A DNA stretch of 64,000 nucleotides from Maribacter sp. (GCA_011050675.1 DRFI01000015.1:1-64000); one strand, 5' to 3'; shown: positions 37,540 to 47,549, counted from the first letter of the stretch. Made by a program: numbers and translations. Notes: a model not told the origin generated them from the sequence alone.

Positions 37540-40194
37540 ATGAGATTAACTATAATAACATTACTCGGGATATTACTTCTGAATTCTTGTTCTGAAAAAG
37601 AAATTGCTATTGGTAAACAAATCAATATCACAGTTGAGAATAATAAAGTAGGAGCACCTGTTACTTTAGGAATCCCTTTTCCAAAAGGAGAACTTAAATC
37701 TGTGGATCATTTACGTTTAATGACTTCAGATGGGGTTGAGATTCCATGCCAGACTACAGAAGTTGCTAATTGGGGTCCATTAGATGATAGTATAAAATGG
37801 GCTTGGGTATTCTTCTTTTCTGAGGAAGGAACCGAGTATACTTTAGAATATGGAGATAATATTATCCCTATTAGATCTAAAGAAAAAATTGTATCAACAA
37901 ATAATATGAGACCACAAGGGGGAATCGATGTAAATACAGGTCCTCTTTCTTTTGCCATACATAAAATGGGTAATGGATTTCTAGATGAAGTTTTTTTAGA
38001 TTCTAATGGCAATGGTGAATTTGAGGAAACGGAACTTATAGGTTCTTCGCAAGGTGAGAATAGGGGGTCATTTTTAGATATTTTAGATGATGCAGGTATT
38101 GATAAATCAAAAGCTGTAATTCACGAAGTATTTAGGGAAAAGGGTTCTGGACCAATGCATAATATATTTAGAATTGAAGGTACTTATACCTACAGTAGAA
38201 AAGATAATAACATTTCACCTTTCACAATGTGGTTGCATGTATATGCAGGTAAAAGCTATGTAAAAGTACTACACACATTAACCTATACCGGTATACCTGA
38301 CAAACATAAAATTGTAGAGGGCGAACATTATAATATTGCAACGCAAGATGAAAATATTCTATCAGAAAATACTGTAGAAGATATTGGATGGACACAACCT
38401 AATGATGAAATAGCGGCTAGTGGTATTCAATTAAAATATCACTTAAGCGATAACGTAAATATTTCTATTCCTATGATGGAAGGTAGTTGGCAAGATGATG
38501 ATGCTAAACTGAGTATTCAAAAAATAAAATCAAATGATAAGAACGTTGTAAGATTATTACAACAAGGCCCTGAGAGAGTTAAAAGCACAAGTTTAAGAAG
38601 CTTGTATGTCAACGGATTTAAAAAAGACGGTAATGAAGAAGAAAAGAAAGATTATAATTTTGAGGCAACTATTTTTGATGGTGATGAGAATATCGCAAAA
38701 AGTCAAAGAGCAAAAGGTTGGATTAATATAGCAGATACAAAACGAGGTGTTGGTGTTGGTATCAAAAATTTCCTAAAAGAATATCCAAAAGGTGTTCAAG
38801 TAGATCCTATTACAAAGTCTTTAACAGGCAGTATTTGGCCGTTAGAAAATGGTCCAATGAATTTCGCAAGACATAACACAGAACCTGATGGTGGTATGTT
38901 AGCGAATTTTGCTCAAGGTATTACTAAGACAACTGAATTCATTTATTATTTTCATGATAATGTAGACACAGACGAGGTGGGTCAGAAAATGGACTATGTC
39001 TTAGATAGTCCTGTGGCACATGCATCACCAGAATGGTATACAAACTCAAAGGTTTATGGTAATATGGCACCAAAGTCTACCAAACATCCTGAATTTGAAA
39101 ATGCCTTACAATATAGGTACGATTGGTGGGCTTATAACCAAAAGCATGAGCCATGGTACGGTATGTTTAATTATGGTGATGGTAAAAGTTATTTTTTCAA
39201 TGATCGTTGGGTGCAATGGACTAATAATGAACCCACTGTAGATTTTATGTTTTGGACTAACTTTATGAGAACAGGTGATCCAAAATACTTCAATCTTGCA
39301 CAATCCATGAGTAGACATACAATGGATGTAGATAATGTTCATTGGCCTAAGAAAAGAACCTATTATGGTGAAATTAACGATGCAATAGATTTTTGGAATT
39401 ATCAAAAAGAACCAGAATCTACCCCATATTTAGGTATTGGAAGAAGACATGCAAATGAACATTGGTATGCATTATTAAGTGCTCATGTTTGGATCCAAGG
39501 TTGGATTGCATCCTACTATATTTCTGCAGATCATAGAGCACTTGAGGTTGCAAAAATGACAGGTGATACTTATTTAAATAGAATTTGGGGGGATCACGAT
39601 TTAAGAGGGAGAAGGTTGTATTTGTCTGTGCTTAATTTGGTTGAATTATATGATGCCACCAAACTCGATAAGTATAAAAAAGAATTAGATGAGCGTGTAA
39701 GTTTAATGCTTGAATTTCAAGAAAGACAAGGGGGTAATTTGTTGTTAGATAGATATGGCTATAGCCAAACATATGTAGCTCAAGGTTTATATAAATACCA
39801 ACAAATAACTGGTGATGAAAAAGTAAGAAAAGCGTTACTAGAACATGCTAGATGGGTTAGAGATGTACCACCATTAAATCATGAAATGGAATCTTATTTG
39901 GCAACTATTTATCCATTGGTTCTTGGATATGAAATTAGTGGAGAAAAAGGGTATTTAGATGAGGCATTGGCACGGGCTGAATATCTGAAGATAGGTGAGT
40001 TGAAAAAATCATCTGATGAATATGATAATACAAAGGAGTATAGTGCCGATTTGTTAGAAATATCTAACCTGCCAAATAGTAAAAAGAAATTTACCAATTG
40101 GCAGACAAACCAGGGATTAAGGGTTTTTGGATGGACACATGCTTATAATATTCCTTATTTGCTATACGCAATGGAGCAAGAGAATATGGAGTAA
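37540..40194 (+). CDS. PcRGLX/YetA-like lyase lipoprotein (RIFT barrel)
   Basis: 884 residues with a lipoprotein signal (LLLNSCSEK). The N-terminus matches the RIFT-barrel domain of the exo-rhamnogalacturonan lyase family (PL26, PcRGLX/YetA): APVTLGIPFPKGEL, LRLMTSDGVEIPCQT and DSIKWAW are typical. A large middle domain and a C-terminal alpha/alpha-type domain (HWYALLSAHVWIQGWIASYY, RQGGNLLLDRYGYSQTY) follow. It is the only obvious polysaccharide-cleaving enzyme of PUL 1. The founding enzyme acts on rhamnogalacturonan I, but the family is broad and the neighbouring deacetylase points to a different, amino-sugar-containing substrate. Confidence 0.8.
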   Translation: MRLTIITLLGILLLNSCSEKEIAIGKQINITVENNKVGAPVTLGIPFPKGELKSVDHLRLMTSDGVEIPCQTTEVANWGPLDDSIKWAWVFFFSEEGTEYTLEYGDNIIPIRSKEKIVSTNNMRPQGGIDVNTGPLSFAIHKMGNGFLDEVFLDSNGNGEFEETELIGSSQGENRGSFLDILDDAGIDKSKAVIHEVFREKGSGPMHNIFRIEGTYTYSRKDNNISPFTMWLHVYAGKSYVKVLHTLTYTGIPDKHKIVEGEHYNIATQDENILSENTVEDIGWTQPNDEIAASGIQLKYHLSDNVNISIPMMEGSWQDDDAKLSIQKIKSNDKNVVRLLQQGPERVKSTSLRSLYVNGFKKDGNEEEKKDYNFEATIFDGDENIAKSQRAKGWINIADTKRGVGVGIKNFLKEYPKGVQVDPITKSLTGSIWPLENGPMNFARHNTEPDGGMLANFAQGITKTTEFIYYFHDNVDTDEVGQKMDYVLDSPVAHASPEWYTNSKVYGNMAPKSTKHPEFENALQYRYDWWAYNQKHEPWYGMFNYGDGKSYFFNDRWVQWTNNEPTVDFMFWTNFMRTGDPKYFNLAQSMSRHTMDVDNVHWPKKRTYYGEINDAIDFWNYQKEPESTPYLGIGRRHANEHWYALLSAHVWIQGWIASYYISADHRALEVAKMTGDTYLNRIWGDHDLRGRRLYLSVLNLVELYDATKLDKYKKELDERVSLMLEFQERQGGNLLLDRYGYSQTYVAQGLYKYQQITGDEKVRKALLEHARWVRDVPPLNHEMESYLATIYPLVLGYEISGEKGYLDEALARAEYLKIGELKKSSDEYDNTKEYSADLLEISNLPNSKKKFTNWQTNQGLRVFGWTHAYNIPYLLYAMEQENME

Positions 40195-40212
40195 CAATTT
40201 TGAATTGGTTAG

Positions 40213-40248
40213 GGGGCAGTTTACATTTTTTGTAGCTGCTCCTTTTTT
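40213..40248 (+). terminator. Rho-independent terminator after the PUL 1 lyase
   Basis: GGGGCAGTTTACA pairs, with one bulge, with TGTAGCTGCTCC across a short T-rich loop, followed by six T. It lies between the lyase and SLC13 genes, so the latter may need its own promoter. Confidence 0.75.
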
Positions 40249-40274
40249 ATCGTATTAATTTGAATTCAGCTTAA

Positions 40275-41045
40275 ATGACACTAACCAAAAGAATTGGACT
40301 TATACTTGGTCCTTTATTTTTTATACTCATACATTTATATTTTGACGGGGATGGTTTATCTGGACAAGGACGAGATATTCTAGCCATAACAGTTTGGATT
40401 GGTATATGGTGGGTTTTAGAAGTTTTACCCATAGCTGTTACTGCATTACTTCCCATAGTACTATTTCCATTATTAGATACTATTAGCCTAGGTGAGACTA
40501 CAGCTAGTTACGGGCACAAATATGTCTTTTTATATATGGGTGGTTTTATGTTGGCTATGGCTATTGAAAAATGGGGACTACATAAAAGAATTGCGCTTTT
40601 GATTATTAAAGCAATAGGTACTAATATGTACACTATTGTTTTAGGTTTTATGGTTGCTACAGCATTTCTTTCCATGTGGATATCTAATACGGCAACGAGC
40701 GTAATGGTATTGCCCATGGCGATTTCAATAATTAAGCAATTAGAAGATAATCCTAATAGCATTAGTTCCGTCAATAAATCATTCAGCAAATTATTAATGT
40801 TGTCAATTGCATATTCGGCCTCTATTGGTGGTATGGCTACATTAATTGGAACTCCACCTAATCTGGTATTTGCAGGCTTTGTTCAAAAGACTTACGGTAT
40901 AGACATTAGCTTTTGGCAATGGATGAAATTTGGTCTACCTGTGGCTACTTTATTACTGATTATATCATGGTATTATTTAACTCGTATTGCATATCCGCAA
41001 AAGGAAAAGAGGTTCCCTGGTGGAAAAAAGGAAATCAATAGATAA
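40275..41045 (+). CDS. SLC13 (DASS) transporter, N-terminal half of a gene interrupted by TAA
   Basis: 256 residues, about six membrane segments. It holds the first half-site of divalent anion:sodium symporters: MWISNTATSVMVLP (SNT motif) and GGMATLIGTPPNLVF. It stops at TAA 41043-41045 after FPGGKKEINR, and the same reading frame continues without a shift as LRELGPMKAEEKRV into the second half. In intact homologues this is the cytoplasmic loop joining the two inverted repeats. Either a recent nonsense mutation, a base-call error, or a gene now made as two chains. Typical substrates are dicarboxylates or sulfate. Confidence 0.85.
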   Translation: MTLTKRIGLILGPLFFILIHLYFDGDGLSGQGRDILAITVWIGIWWVLEVLPIAVTALLPIVLFPLLDTISLGETTASYGHKYVFLYMGGFMLAMAIEKWGLHKRIALLIIKAIGTNMYTIVLGFMVATAFLSMWISNTATSVMVLPMAISIIKQLEDNPNSISSVNKSFSKLLMLSIAYSASIGGMATLIGTPPNLVFAGFVQKTYGIDISFWQWMKFGLPVATLLLIISWYYLTRIAYPQKEKRFPGGKKEINR

Positions 41046-41063
41046 TTAAGAGAGTTAGGTCCG

Positions 41064-41735
41064 ATGAAGGCAGAGGAGAAAAGAGTTTTAATTGTTTTTA
41101 TATTGACTGCTTTCTGTTGGATTACTCGTTCATTTTTATTGCAGTCATTCTTACCTAAAATTGATGATACCATTATAGCAATAGGAGCAGTGATTCTCTT
41201 ATTTATAATACCAGCATTTTCTCAAAAAAGGTCATTATTACTATGGAGTGAAGCTGTTCGTATTCCATGGGGAATAATATTATTATTTGGCGGTGGAATG
41301 GCAATTGCTAAAGGTTTTGATGAAACTGGTCTAGCGAGCTACTTGGGGTCTAGAATGTTCTTTTTTGAAGGGTTGCCTTTATTCATAATATTATTATTAA
41401 TAATTACCTGTGTAAATTTCCTTACAGAGGTAACCTCTAATTTAGCAACTACCGCCATGATGCTTCCAGTAATGGCTCCTTTGGCGCTTAGCTTAGATGT
41501 AAATCCATTTTTATTATTAGTTGCGTGCACTACTGCTGCATCTTGTGCTTTTATGCTTCCCGTTGCAACACCACCAAATGCGGTAGTCTTTGGTTCTGGC
41601 TATTTACGTATACCAGATATGTTACGCTCAGGTTTTTTAATGAATATAATATCTATTTTAATTATTAGTGCTATCATTTATTTCTTTTTACCCTTACTAT
41701 GGAATATAGATGATATTATAATTAATGGGGTATAA
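41064..41735 (+). CDS. SLC13 (DASS) transporter, C-terminal half
   Basis: 223 residues from ATG 41064, in frame with and 18 bases after the stop of the first half. It carries the second half-site TEVTSNLATTAMMLPV and the LPVATPPNAVVFGSGYLRI segment, and about five membrane segments. The second SNT motif reads SNL here. Separate translation from this ATG is possible (GAGAGTTAGG lies upstream) and would give two complementary halves; otherwise the gene is a pseudogene of about 486 codons. Confidence 0.8.
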   Translation: MKAEEKRVLIVFILTAFCWITRSFLLQSFLPKIDDTIIAIGAVILLFIIPAFSQKRSLLLWSEAVRIPWGIILLFGGGMAIAKGFDETGLASYLGSRMFFFEGLPLFIILLLIITCVNFLTEVTSNLATTAMMLPVMAPLALSLDVNPFLLLVACTTAASCAFMLPVATPPNAVVFGSGYLRIPDMLRSGFLMNIISILIISAIIYFFLPLLWNIDDIIINGV

Positions 41736-41834
41736 TTGGTAAGGGTAGTTTTCATTTTTTTCTAATGTTGAGCTTATGGTAATCTATAGTTACTAGTAGC
41801 GCTTTTAATGTAATGAGTTGATAAATATTAGATA

Positions 41835-42755
41835 TTATTTTTTTGATGAATTAATTCTAAGTGGAAATTCAGTTTCCCTACCATAGAGCTTTATCTCTTG
41901 TATATCAGCTGGCATGTAATAACCTGCCGATTCTAACTCTTCTTTTACATTTCGCACTACATTTCCTTTAGTTATTAGTGCCATTCTCCTAAAATCTTTG
42001 GTGTCGACCCAAAAAAACACTTTTAAATTAACAGTGCTAGTAGCAAGTTCATCTTCAATTACAAAATTCTCATGTTCTTTATCCTCAATAACATTTGGTT
42101 CTTTTTTTAAAGCCTTTAATACTGTCTGTTTTGCCCCTTCAATATTGTCCTCATATGCAATTCCAATAGTGAAATCCCATCTAAAAAAACCATCTTCGGT
42201 GTAATTCGTAACTGGTTTAGTCAATACATCACTGTTTGGTATGTACACATCCTTACCATCAAAACTTTTAAGTTTTGTATATCTAAATTCTAAAGCTTTA
42301 ACCTTACCAAAATTGTCATCTATTTGAACGGTATCATCAACGTCAAAAGGTCTGCTAAACGCCATAATGATTCCTGCAATAAAGTTTTGACCAATATCCT
42401 TAAAGGCAAACCCTAATACCACTGCACTAGCTCCCGCTGCGGTCAATATTCCTGTAGCTATTGAACCAAGACCAGAGGCTTCTAAAGCCAGCATAACAGC
42501 GATAATCACCAATATGTATTTAATAGCTTGTCCTAGAAATTTACTCATTAGGGGATCTCCAGTCTTTATTGAAAGTCTTCTTTTAACGAAACCTCCAATC
42601 CAGGATCCAATTAGCAATCCTAAAATCACAAGTAATATTCCCATCCCAATACCAGGTAATTGTTCTATGAATTGATTATAAAATAATGTAATGGATTCGG
42701 TAATTGTAGTTGTGTTATTTTGCATGAATTTAAAAATTAAGTTTGTATTCCACAT
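41835..42755 (-). CDS. MscS-type mechanosensitive channel
   Basis: 306 residues; an internal ATG at 42725 (MQNNTTTITES) is an equally good start and would remove ten residues. Three N-terminal membrane helices, the third being the Ala/Gly-rich pore helix (GILTAAGASAVVLGFAFKD), are followed by the beta domain (NFIAGIIMAFSRPFDVDDTV, VYIPNSDV) and an alpha/beta C-terminus ending in a short tail. It opens under hypo-osmotic membrane tension. It is convergent with the SLC13 gene and unrelated to the PULs. Confidence 0.92.
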   Translation of the reverse strand: MWNTNLIFKFMQNNTTTITESITLFYNQFIEQLPGIGMGILLVILGLLIGSWIGGFVKRRLSIKTGDPLMSKFLGQAIKYILVIIAVMLALEASGLGSIATGILTAAGASAVVLGFAFKDIGQNFIAGIIMAFSRPFDVDDTVQIDDNFGKVKALEFRYTKLKSFDGKDVYIPNSDVLTKPVTNYTEDGFFRWDFTIGIAYEDNIEGAKQTVLKALKKEPNVIEDKEHENFVIEDELATSTVNLKVFFWVDTKDFRRMALITKGNVVRNVKEELESAGYYMPADIQEIKLYGRETEFPLRINSSKK

Positions 42756-42993
42756 ACTTGTAGGTTGTTGTAATTTATAAAAGCTCTTTTAATACGGCTT
42801 GTCCTAACTGATTTAATATTGACTGTAAAGATTATGGAGTTTACTTTTAATCAGATCATCTTGATAAGATTCGAGCTATTTCAGTTAATAATTTAATTAA
42901 TATCATTAATGTCAATATCTGAATTTATGAATATTGCTTAAGTTTTTGAATGCACTTCATTTTAATTGAAGGGTTTGCTATTTCAGTTTAGTT

Positions 42994-43022
42994 AGCCATC
43001 TCACTACAGAGATGGCTTTTTT
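42994..43022 (+). terminator. Rightward hairpin terminator with no gene before it
   Basis: AGCCATCTC and GAGATGGCT form a perfect 9-bp stem around ACTACA, followed by six T on the plus strand. The only neighbour on the left is the start of the minus-strand MscS gene, so no known plus-strand transcript ends here; a small RNA in 42756-42993 is possible. Confidence 0.7.
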
Positions 43023-43598
43023 AAATTCTAATCAATTTCACGTTATATATTTTAATGATATAACTTGGAATTGATATCAGAGTAATATTCAAAACTGTAC
43101 TGAGAAATTACCATATTAAGTCCTTAAAGGAACTCATTTGGAGATTGGTCAAGAAAGATATAATTGTGCTTTAAAGGATTGTGGATTATATGAAAGCAGA
43201 TTTCTCTCAACGGGTGTTTTTTTATAAAATTTGAGACTGACACACAGAACGTGAACTTTTATTATAAATACCCATTTCTGATAGTTTGTTATATAATGGC
43301 AGTACTTGGATTTTGAAACGTACCAATTAATAGCTAGGGGTATGGGAAAGAAATAATGAAAGGAATCCAATTAATGATTGAATTGGATAAGCATTTAATA
43401 TAGAATTTTGATAGTAACTATAGGGTAAAAAGGCTAACGCAAACGTTTTACTAGAAAGCCGTTTTCATTTTCGTGTTCAATTAATAATATTAAATTCTAA
43501 TAATGACCTCTTTATTTCTATAAATAAATTGTAGAACTAATGGATGGCATGATAACCAAGATTAAATAATACCAGTTTACAGATTCTATAAAGAATAT
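43023..43598. other. Intergenic region without a supported gene
   Basis: About 575 bases downstream of the sulfatase gene. Short plus-strand coding-like stretches occur near 43137-43230 (reading EIGQERYNCALKDCGLYES) and 43253-43315, but no start or continuous frame supports a gene; a decayed gene is possible. Confidence 0.4.
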
Positions 43599-45236
43599 TT
43601 AGTGAAATGCTGGGACACCTCTTAACCTCTTAAATTGATTGTATGCTTTGTTCACTTTCTCTTTAGGTGCTTTTGTGAATTCAGTATTAGTAATTTCATA
43701 TACTTTTTGAACACTATCCAGCTTATGGTGCATTACTGATAAGGTTTTTTGATAATTAGTGTCGAGGATAACATTGTTTTTCTCGTTTGGATCTTTTTTT
43801 AAATCATAGAGCTCCCAAGTATCTATATCATCGTAAAAGTGAATAAGTTTAAATCGCTCAGTTCTAATTCCATAATGTTTCTTTACCATGTGAAAAGCAG
43901 GAAAGTCGTAATAATGATAATATACTACATCACGAAAATCTTCTTCTTTTTCCGTTCCGTTTAATAAACCTAAAAAAGATTCACCTTGCATATTAGAACT
44001 TAAATCGGACAATCCCGATAGATCTAAAAAAGTAGGAGCAAAATCAAGATTCTGGACTAATGCATCAATTTCACTTGAAGGTTTTATAGTTCCAGGTAAT
44101 TGCATTAATAGTGGAGTTTTAAAAGATTCTTCGTACATAAAACGTTTATCGAACCAACCATTTTCGCCCATCCAAAAACCTTGGTCAGAAGTATAAACAA
44201 CCAATGTATTTTTATCTAAGCCACTCTTTTCTAAATAATCAAGAATTTTACCTACACCTTCATCAACAGCAGCAATAGTTGCCATATAGTCTTGTAAATA
44301 TCGTTGCCCTTTCCAAATAGCCAATTCTTTACCAGTTAATTTTGATTTATGAAAAGCGTTGTTTTTGGATAGGTAAGCTGCATTCCAAGTCCTACGTTGC
44401 TTAGATGTCATTCTATCAAAGTCAGTTGTCCATGGGTTATTGGCAAGTTCTGTTTTTCCATAAGCTGTCGACATTTTTAAGTCATGACCTTCATACATAT
44501 CTCTATATATAGTTTGAAGTTGCTCTTTGGCGGCCCATTGCTTGTTAAATTCAGGAAAATAGCTATCTGGTAATGGGAATAATACCGAATCGTACAAATT
44601 GGTATGGCGTAGTGCCGGCATCCAATTTCTATGAGGTGCTTTATGTTGTACCATTAAGAAAAAAGGAAGAGAATCAGTTCTTTTATATTTTATCCAATTC
44701 AACGCATCTTCAGTAATAATATCAGTCGCATAACCCTCAATACGAGTAGTATCTCCATTTTCAATAAAGTCGGGATTATAATAGTTTCCTTGATCTACAA
44801 TTATTTTCCAGTGGTCAAAACCTTCAGGATAATCATGTAAATGCCATTTACCAACTACAGCGGTTTCATATCCCGATTGCTGAAGCATTTTTGGCAATGT
44901 GGGCTGGCTGCCATCAAAATGATCTCCATTTTGTCTAAATCCATTTATATGACTATGTTTTCCTGTTAATATGACGGCTCTGCTTGGTCCGCAAATAGAA
45001 TTGGTGACAAAACTGTTATTAAAAATTACGCCATTTTTAGCAAGTCTATCAATATTAGGGGTAGGTGCAAGTTTACTGATAGGATGTCCATAGGCACTAA
45101 TCGCTTGTATCGCATGATCATCGGCCATAATAAATAAAATATTTGGCTTTTGATCTGCTTTGTTCTTAGGCTTTAAGGATGTTTTACAATTAAGGTTCAA
45201 GAACCCAATCATTAACACTAGAATTCCTAAACGCAT
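43599..45236 (-). CDS. Type I sulfatase lipoprotein (S1 family)
   Basis: 545 residues, lipoprotein signal (LNLNC). The formylglycine motif is CGPSR (Cys82 to Arg86) followed by AVILTGK. Metal ligands MADD (Asp39, Asp40) and GKWHLHDYPEG are present, so it should be active once matured by an anaerobic or FGE-type enzyme encoded elsewhere. It resembles the N-acetylglucosamine-6-sulfatase-like branch, but the subfamily is not certain. It is the last gene of PUL 2, 42 bases after the beta-glucosidase, which is odd because bacterial beta-1,2-glucan is not known to be sulfated. Confidence 0.9.
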   Translation of the reverse strand: MRLGILVLMIGFLNLNCKTSLKPKNKADQKPNILFIMADDHAIQAISAYGHPISKLAPTPNIDRLAKNGVIFNNSFVTNSICGPSRAVILTGKHSHINGFRQNGDHFDGSQPTLPKMLQQSGYETAVVGKWHLHDYPEGFDHWKIIVDQGNYYNPDFIENGDTTRIEGYATDIITEDALNWIKYKRTDSLPFFLMVQHKAPHRNWMPALRHTNLYDSVLFPLPDSYFPEFNKQWAAKEQLQTIYRDMYEGHDLKMSTAYGKTELANNPWTTDFDRMTSKQRRTWNAAYLSKNNAFHKSKLTGKELAIWKGQRYLQDYMATIAAVDEGVGKILDYLEKSGLDKNTLVVYTSDQGFWMGENGWFDKRFMYEESFKTPLLMQLPGTIKPSSEIDALVQNLDFAPTFLDLSGLSDLSSNMQGESFLGLLNGTEKEEDFRDVVYYHYYDFPAFHMVKKHYGIRTERFKLIHFYDDIDTWELYDLKKDPNEKNNVILDTNYQKTLSVMHHKLDSVQKVYEITNTEFTKAPKEKVNKAYNQFKRLRGVPAFH

Positions 45237-45278
45237 AGATATTTTAATTTTTATTCTTAAACAATAATGTTTAGGAGA

Positions 45279-47549
45279 CTATTCCAATTCAAATTCAGCA
45301 GACATTTCTGCAGTTGAGTCACTACCAACAAACACTACAAATTTCCCGGGCTCTGATACAAATTGAAGGTTACTGTTGTAGAATTTTAAATCATTTGCAT
45401 AAAGTGTTAAAGAAACGGTTTTTGTCTCTCCTTTTTTTAGGAATATTTTTTTGAATCCCTTTAACTCTCTTACAGGTGGGGTAATACTACGAACCTCATC
45501 TTTTAAGTACAATTGCACTACTTCTTCGCCATCGTAATCTCCCGTATTTTTTACAGTTACCGAGATATTGACGAGTTCATCTTGCGTAATTTTTTTCTTT
45601 TCTACAACAAGGTCACTATACTCAAAAGTCGTATAACTTAGACCGTAGCCAAATGGGAATAGTGGTGAAATCTCACTATCTAAATAATTAGATTTAAATT
45701 TTTCAAATCGGTTTGTAGGCGCTGGTCTCCCTGTATTTTTCATACTATGATAAATAGGAATTTGACCAACATTTCTAGGCCAACTAGCTGTTAGCTTCCC
45801 AGATGGGTTATAATCGCCGAAGATTACATCGGCAATTGCATTACCAGCTTCAACGCCAGGATTCCAAACTTGTAGAATACTTACTGGTAAGGTAAATTCA
45901 TCAGATATCGTTAAAGGTCTACCGCTAAATAGCACCAGTACAACTGGTTTGCCGGTTTCGACTAAAGCTTTGATTAATTTTTTTTGACTTGGTGGTATAG
46001 ATATTTCCGTTCTGCTTGCTGCTTCCCCTGCAAATTCAGAAGCTTCCCCAACTACTGCTACTATAATATCAGCATTTTCACTGTTTTGTAAAGCTTCCGA
46101 TAACATTGCTTCGGGTGTTCGGGTATCGATATCTACTCGTAATCCGAATACATTTACACGTTTTGCAAACTCACCATCATTGGTGATATTAGCACCTTTG
46201 GTGTAGCTTATTCTAGCTTTAGGGGCTACATTTTTTAATCCTTCTAAAACAGGAATCGAAAGTTGTGGGTCGCCTGTAGGTGCCCATGTACCCAACATAT
46301 TATTTTTGTCGTTTGCCAAAGGACCAACTAATGCGATTTTAGCATCCTTTTTTAATGGAAGTACGTTGTTTTCGTTTTTAAGTAATACAAAAGATTGGGT
46401 AGCAATTTTTCTTGCAGCTTCTCTATTTTCGGTTGTAAGAATGTCTTTTTCAGGTCTCGATGTATCCGAATACCTATAAGGATCATCAAACAAACCCAGT
46501 TGATGCTTGGCGGTTAAAATTCTTCTACAGGCTATGGTTATTGCTTCTTCGGTTACTTTGCCTTCTTTTACGGATTTCTTAAGTGTGGTTAAAAAACCTT
46601 CACCTACCATGTCCATGTCAAGTCCCGCATTAAGGGCTTGAGCGGATACGGCTTGTAAATCTCCCAACCCGTGAGCTGTCATTTCATTCACAGAAGTATA
46701 ATCTGAAACTACAAAACCTTTAAAACCCCATTGTTTTCTTAGCAAATCGGTAATTAACCATTTGTTGCCTGTTGCAGGTATGCCGTCAATATCATTGAAT
46801 GAGGTCATTGCGCTACCTACACCAGCATCTACAGCAGCTTGGTAGGGTGGTAGGTATTGGTTGTACATTTTTACCTTACTCATATCAACGGAATTATAAT
46901 CACGCCCAGCTTCCACAGCACCATAAAGGGCAAGGTGTTTTACGGTTGCCATCATAGTCTGTGAATTACTCAGATCATTACCCTGGTAGCCTTTTACCAT
47001 TGCAGTTGCGATAGCTGATCCTAAGTAAGGGTCTTCACCCGAGCCTTCAGAAATTCTTCCCCATCTGGCATCACGAGATATATCAACCATTGGTGAGAAG
47101 TTCCAGTTGATACCATCTGCAGTAGCTTCTTTTGCGGCCATCTTTGCAGCACTTTCAATTAATTCCATATTCCAACTAGAAGCAACGCCAAGTGGAATAG
47201 GGTAGGTGGTTTTATACCCGTGAATAATATCTGAACCTATTAATAATGGTATTTTTAATCTAGAATTCTTAATAGCAATTTCTTGTGCCTGCCTTACTTT
47301 TTCAGGTCCAGAAACACCAAATAACCCACCTACTTGGCCTTCTTTGATTTTTAACTCTACATTTTTACTAACTACAGAACCTGTGGCTATACCGCCGCCG
47401 GGAGTCAATAAGTTTAATTGTCCTATTTTCTCATCTAAGGTCATTTTATTTAATAGCGCTTCAACCTCAGGTATAGCCTCTTGTGCTGTAATATTGAAGA
47501 CAGCAAAAGTTAGTAGAAGTATAGAAAATATGTTTTTCTTAATAGTCAT
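45279..47549 (-). CDS. bglX: Periplasmic GH3 beta-glucosidase, BglX-like
   Basis: 756 residues, close to the usual BglX length, with a signal peptide ending NITAQ. The N-terminal TIM barrel holds IGSDIIHGYKT, KHLALYGAVEAG and the nucleophile in GFVVSDYTSVNEM (Asp283). The second domain has GEASEFAGEAASRTEI, probably carrying the acid/base Glu. A fibronectin III-like C-terminal domain (VTVKNTGDYDGEEVVQLYL) closes it. It releases glucose from beta-gluco-oligosaccharides; with two GH144 genes in the same operon, sophorose and longer beta-1,2-oligosaccharides are the likely substrates. Confidence 0.93.
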   Translation of the reverse strand: MTIKKNIFSILLLTFAVFNITAQEAIPEVEALLNKMTLDEKIGQLNLLTPGGGIATGSVVSKNVELKIKEGQVGGLFGVSGPEKVRQAQEIAIKNSRLKIPLLIGSDIIHGYKTTYPIPLGVASSWNMELIESAAKMAAKEATADGINWNFSPMVDISRDARWGRISEGSGEDPYLGSAIATAMVKGYQGNDLSNSQTMMATVKHLALYGAVEAGRDYNSVDMSKVKMYNQYLPPYQAAVDAGVGSAMTSFNDIDGIPATGNKWLITDLLRKQWGFKGFVVSDYTSVNEMTAHGLGDLQAVSAQALNAGLDMDMVGEGFLTTLKKSVKEGKVTEEAITIACRRILTAKHQLGLFDDPYRYSDTSRPEKDILTTENREAARKIATQSFVLLKNENNVLPLKKDAKIALVGPLANDKNNMLGTWAPTGDPQLSIPVLEGLKNVAPKARISYTKGANITNDGEFAKRVNVFGLRVDIDTRTPEAMLSEALQNSENADIIVAVVGEASEFAGEAASRTEISIPPSQKKLIKALVETGKPVVLVLFSGRPLTISDEFTLPVSILQVWNPGVEAGNAIADVIFGDYNPSGKLTASWPRNVGQIPIYHSMKNTGRPAPTNRFEKFKSNYLDSEISPLFPFGYGLSYTTFEYSDLVVEKKKITQDELVNISVTVKNTGDYDGEEVVQLYLKDEVRSITPPVRELKGFKKIFLKKGETKTVSLTLYANDLKFYNSNLQFVSEPGKFVVFVGSDSTAEMSAEFELE

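Noticed and set aside
27476-40194. PUL 1 as a rhamnogalacturonan locus because of the PcRGLX-like lyase
   Set aside because: No rhamnosidase, GH105, GH28 or pectin esterase accompanies it, and the deacetylase points elsewhere; the family is too broad for that call.
43149-43370. A 73-codon minus-strand open frame
   Set aside because: Low-complexity aromatic translation with no recognisable domain; the plus strand here looks more like old coding sequence than the minus strand, but neither supports a gene.
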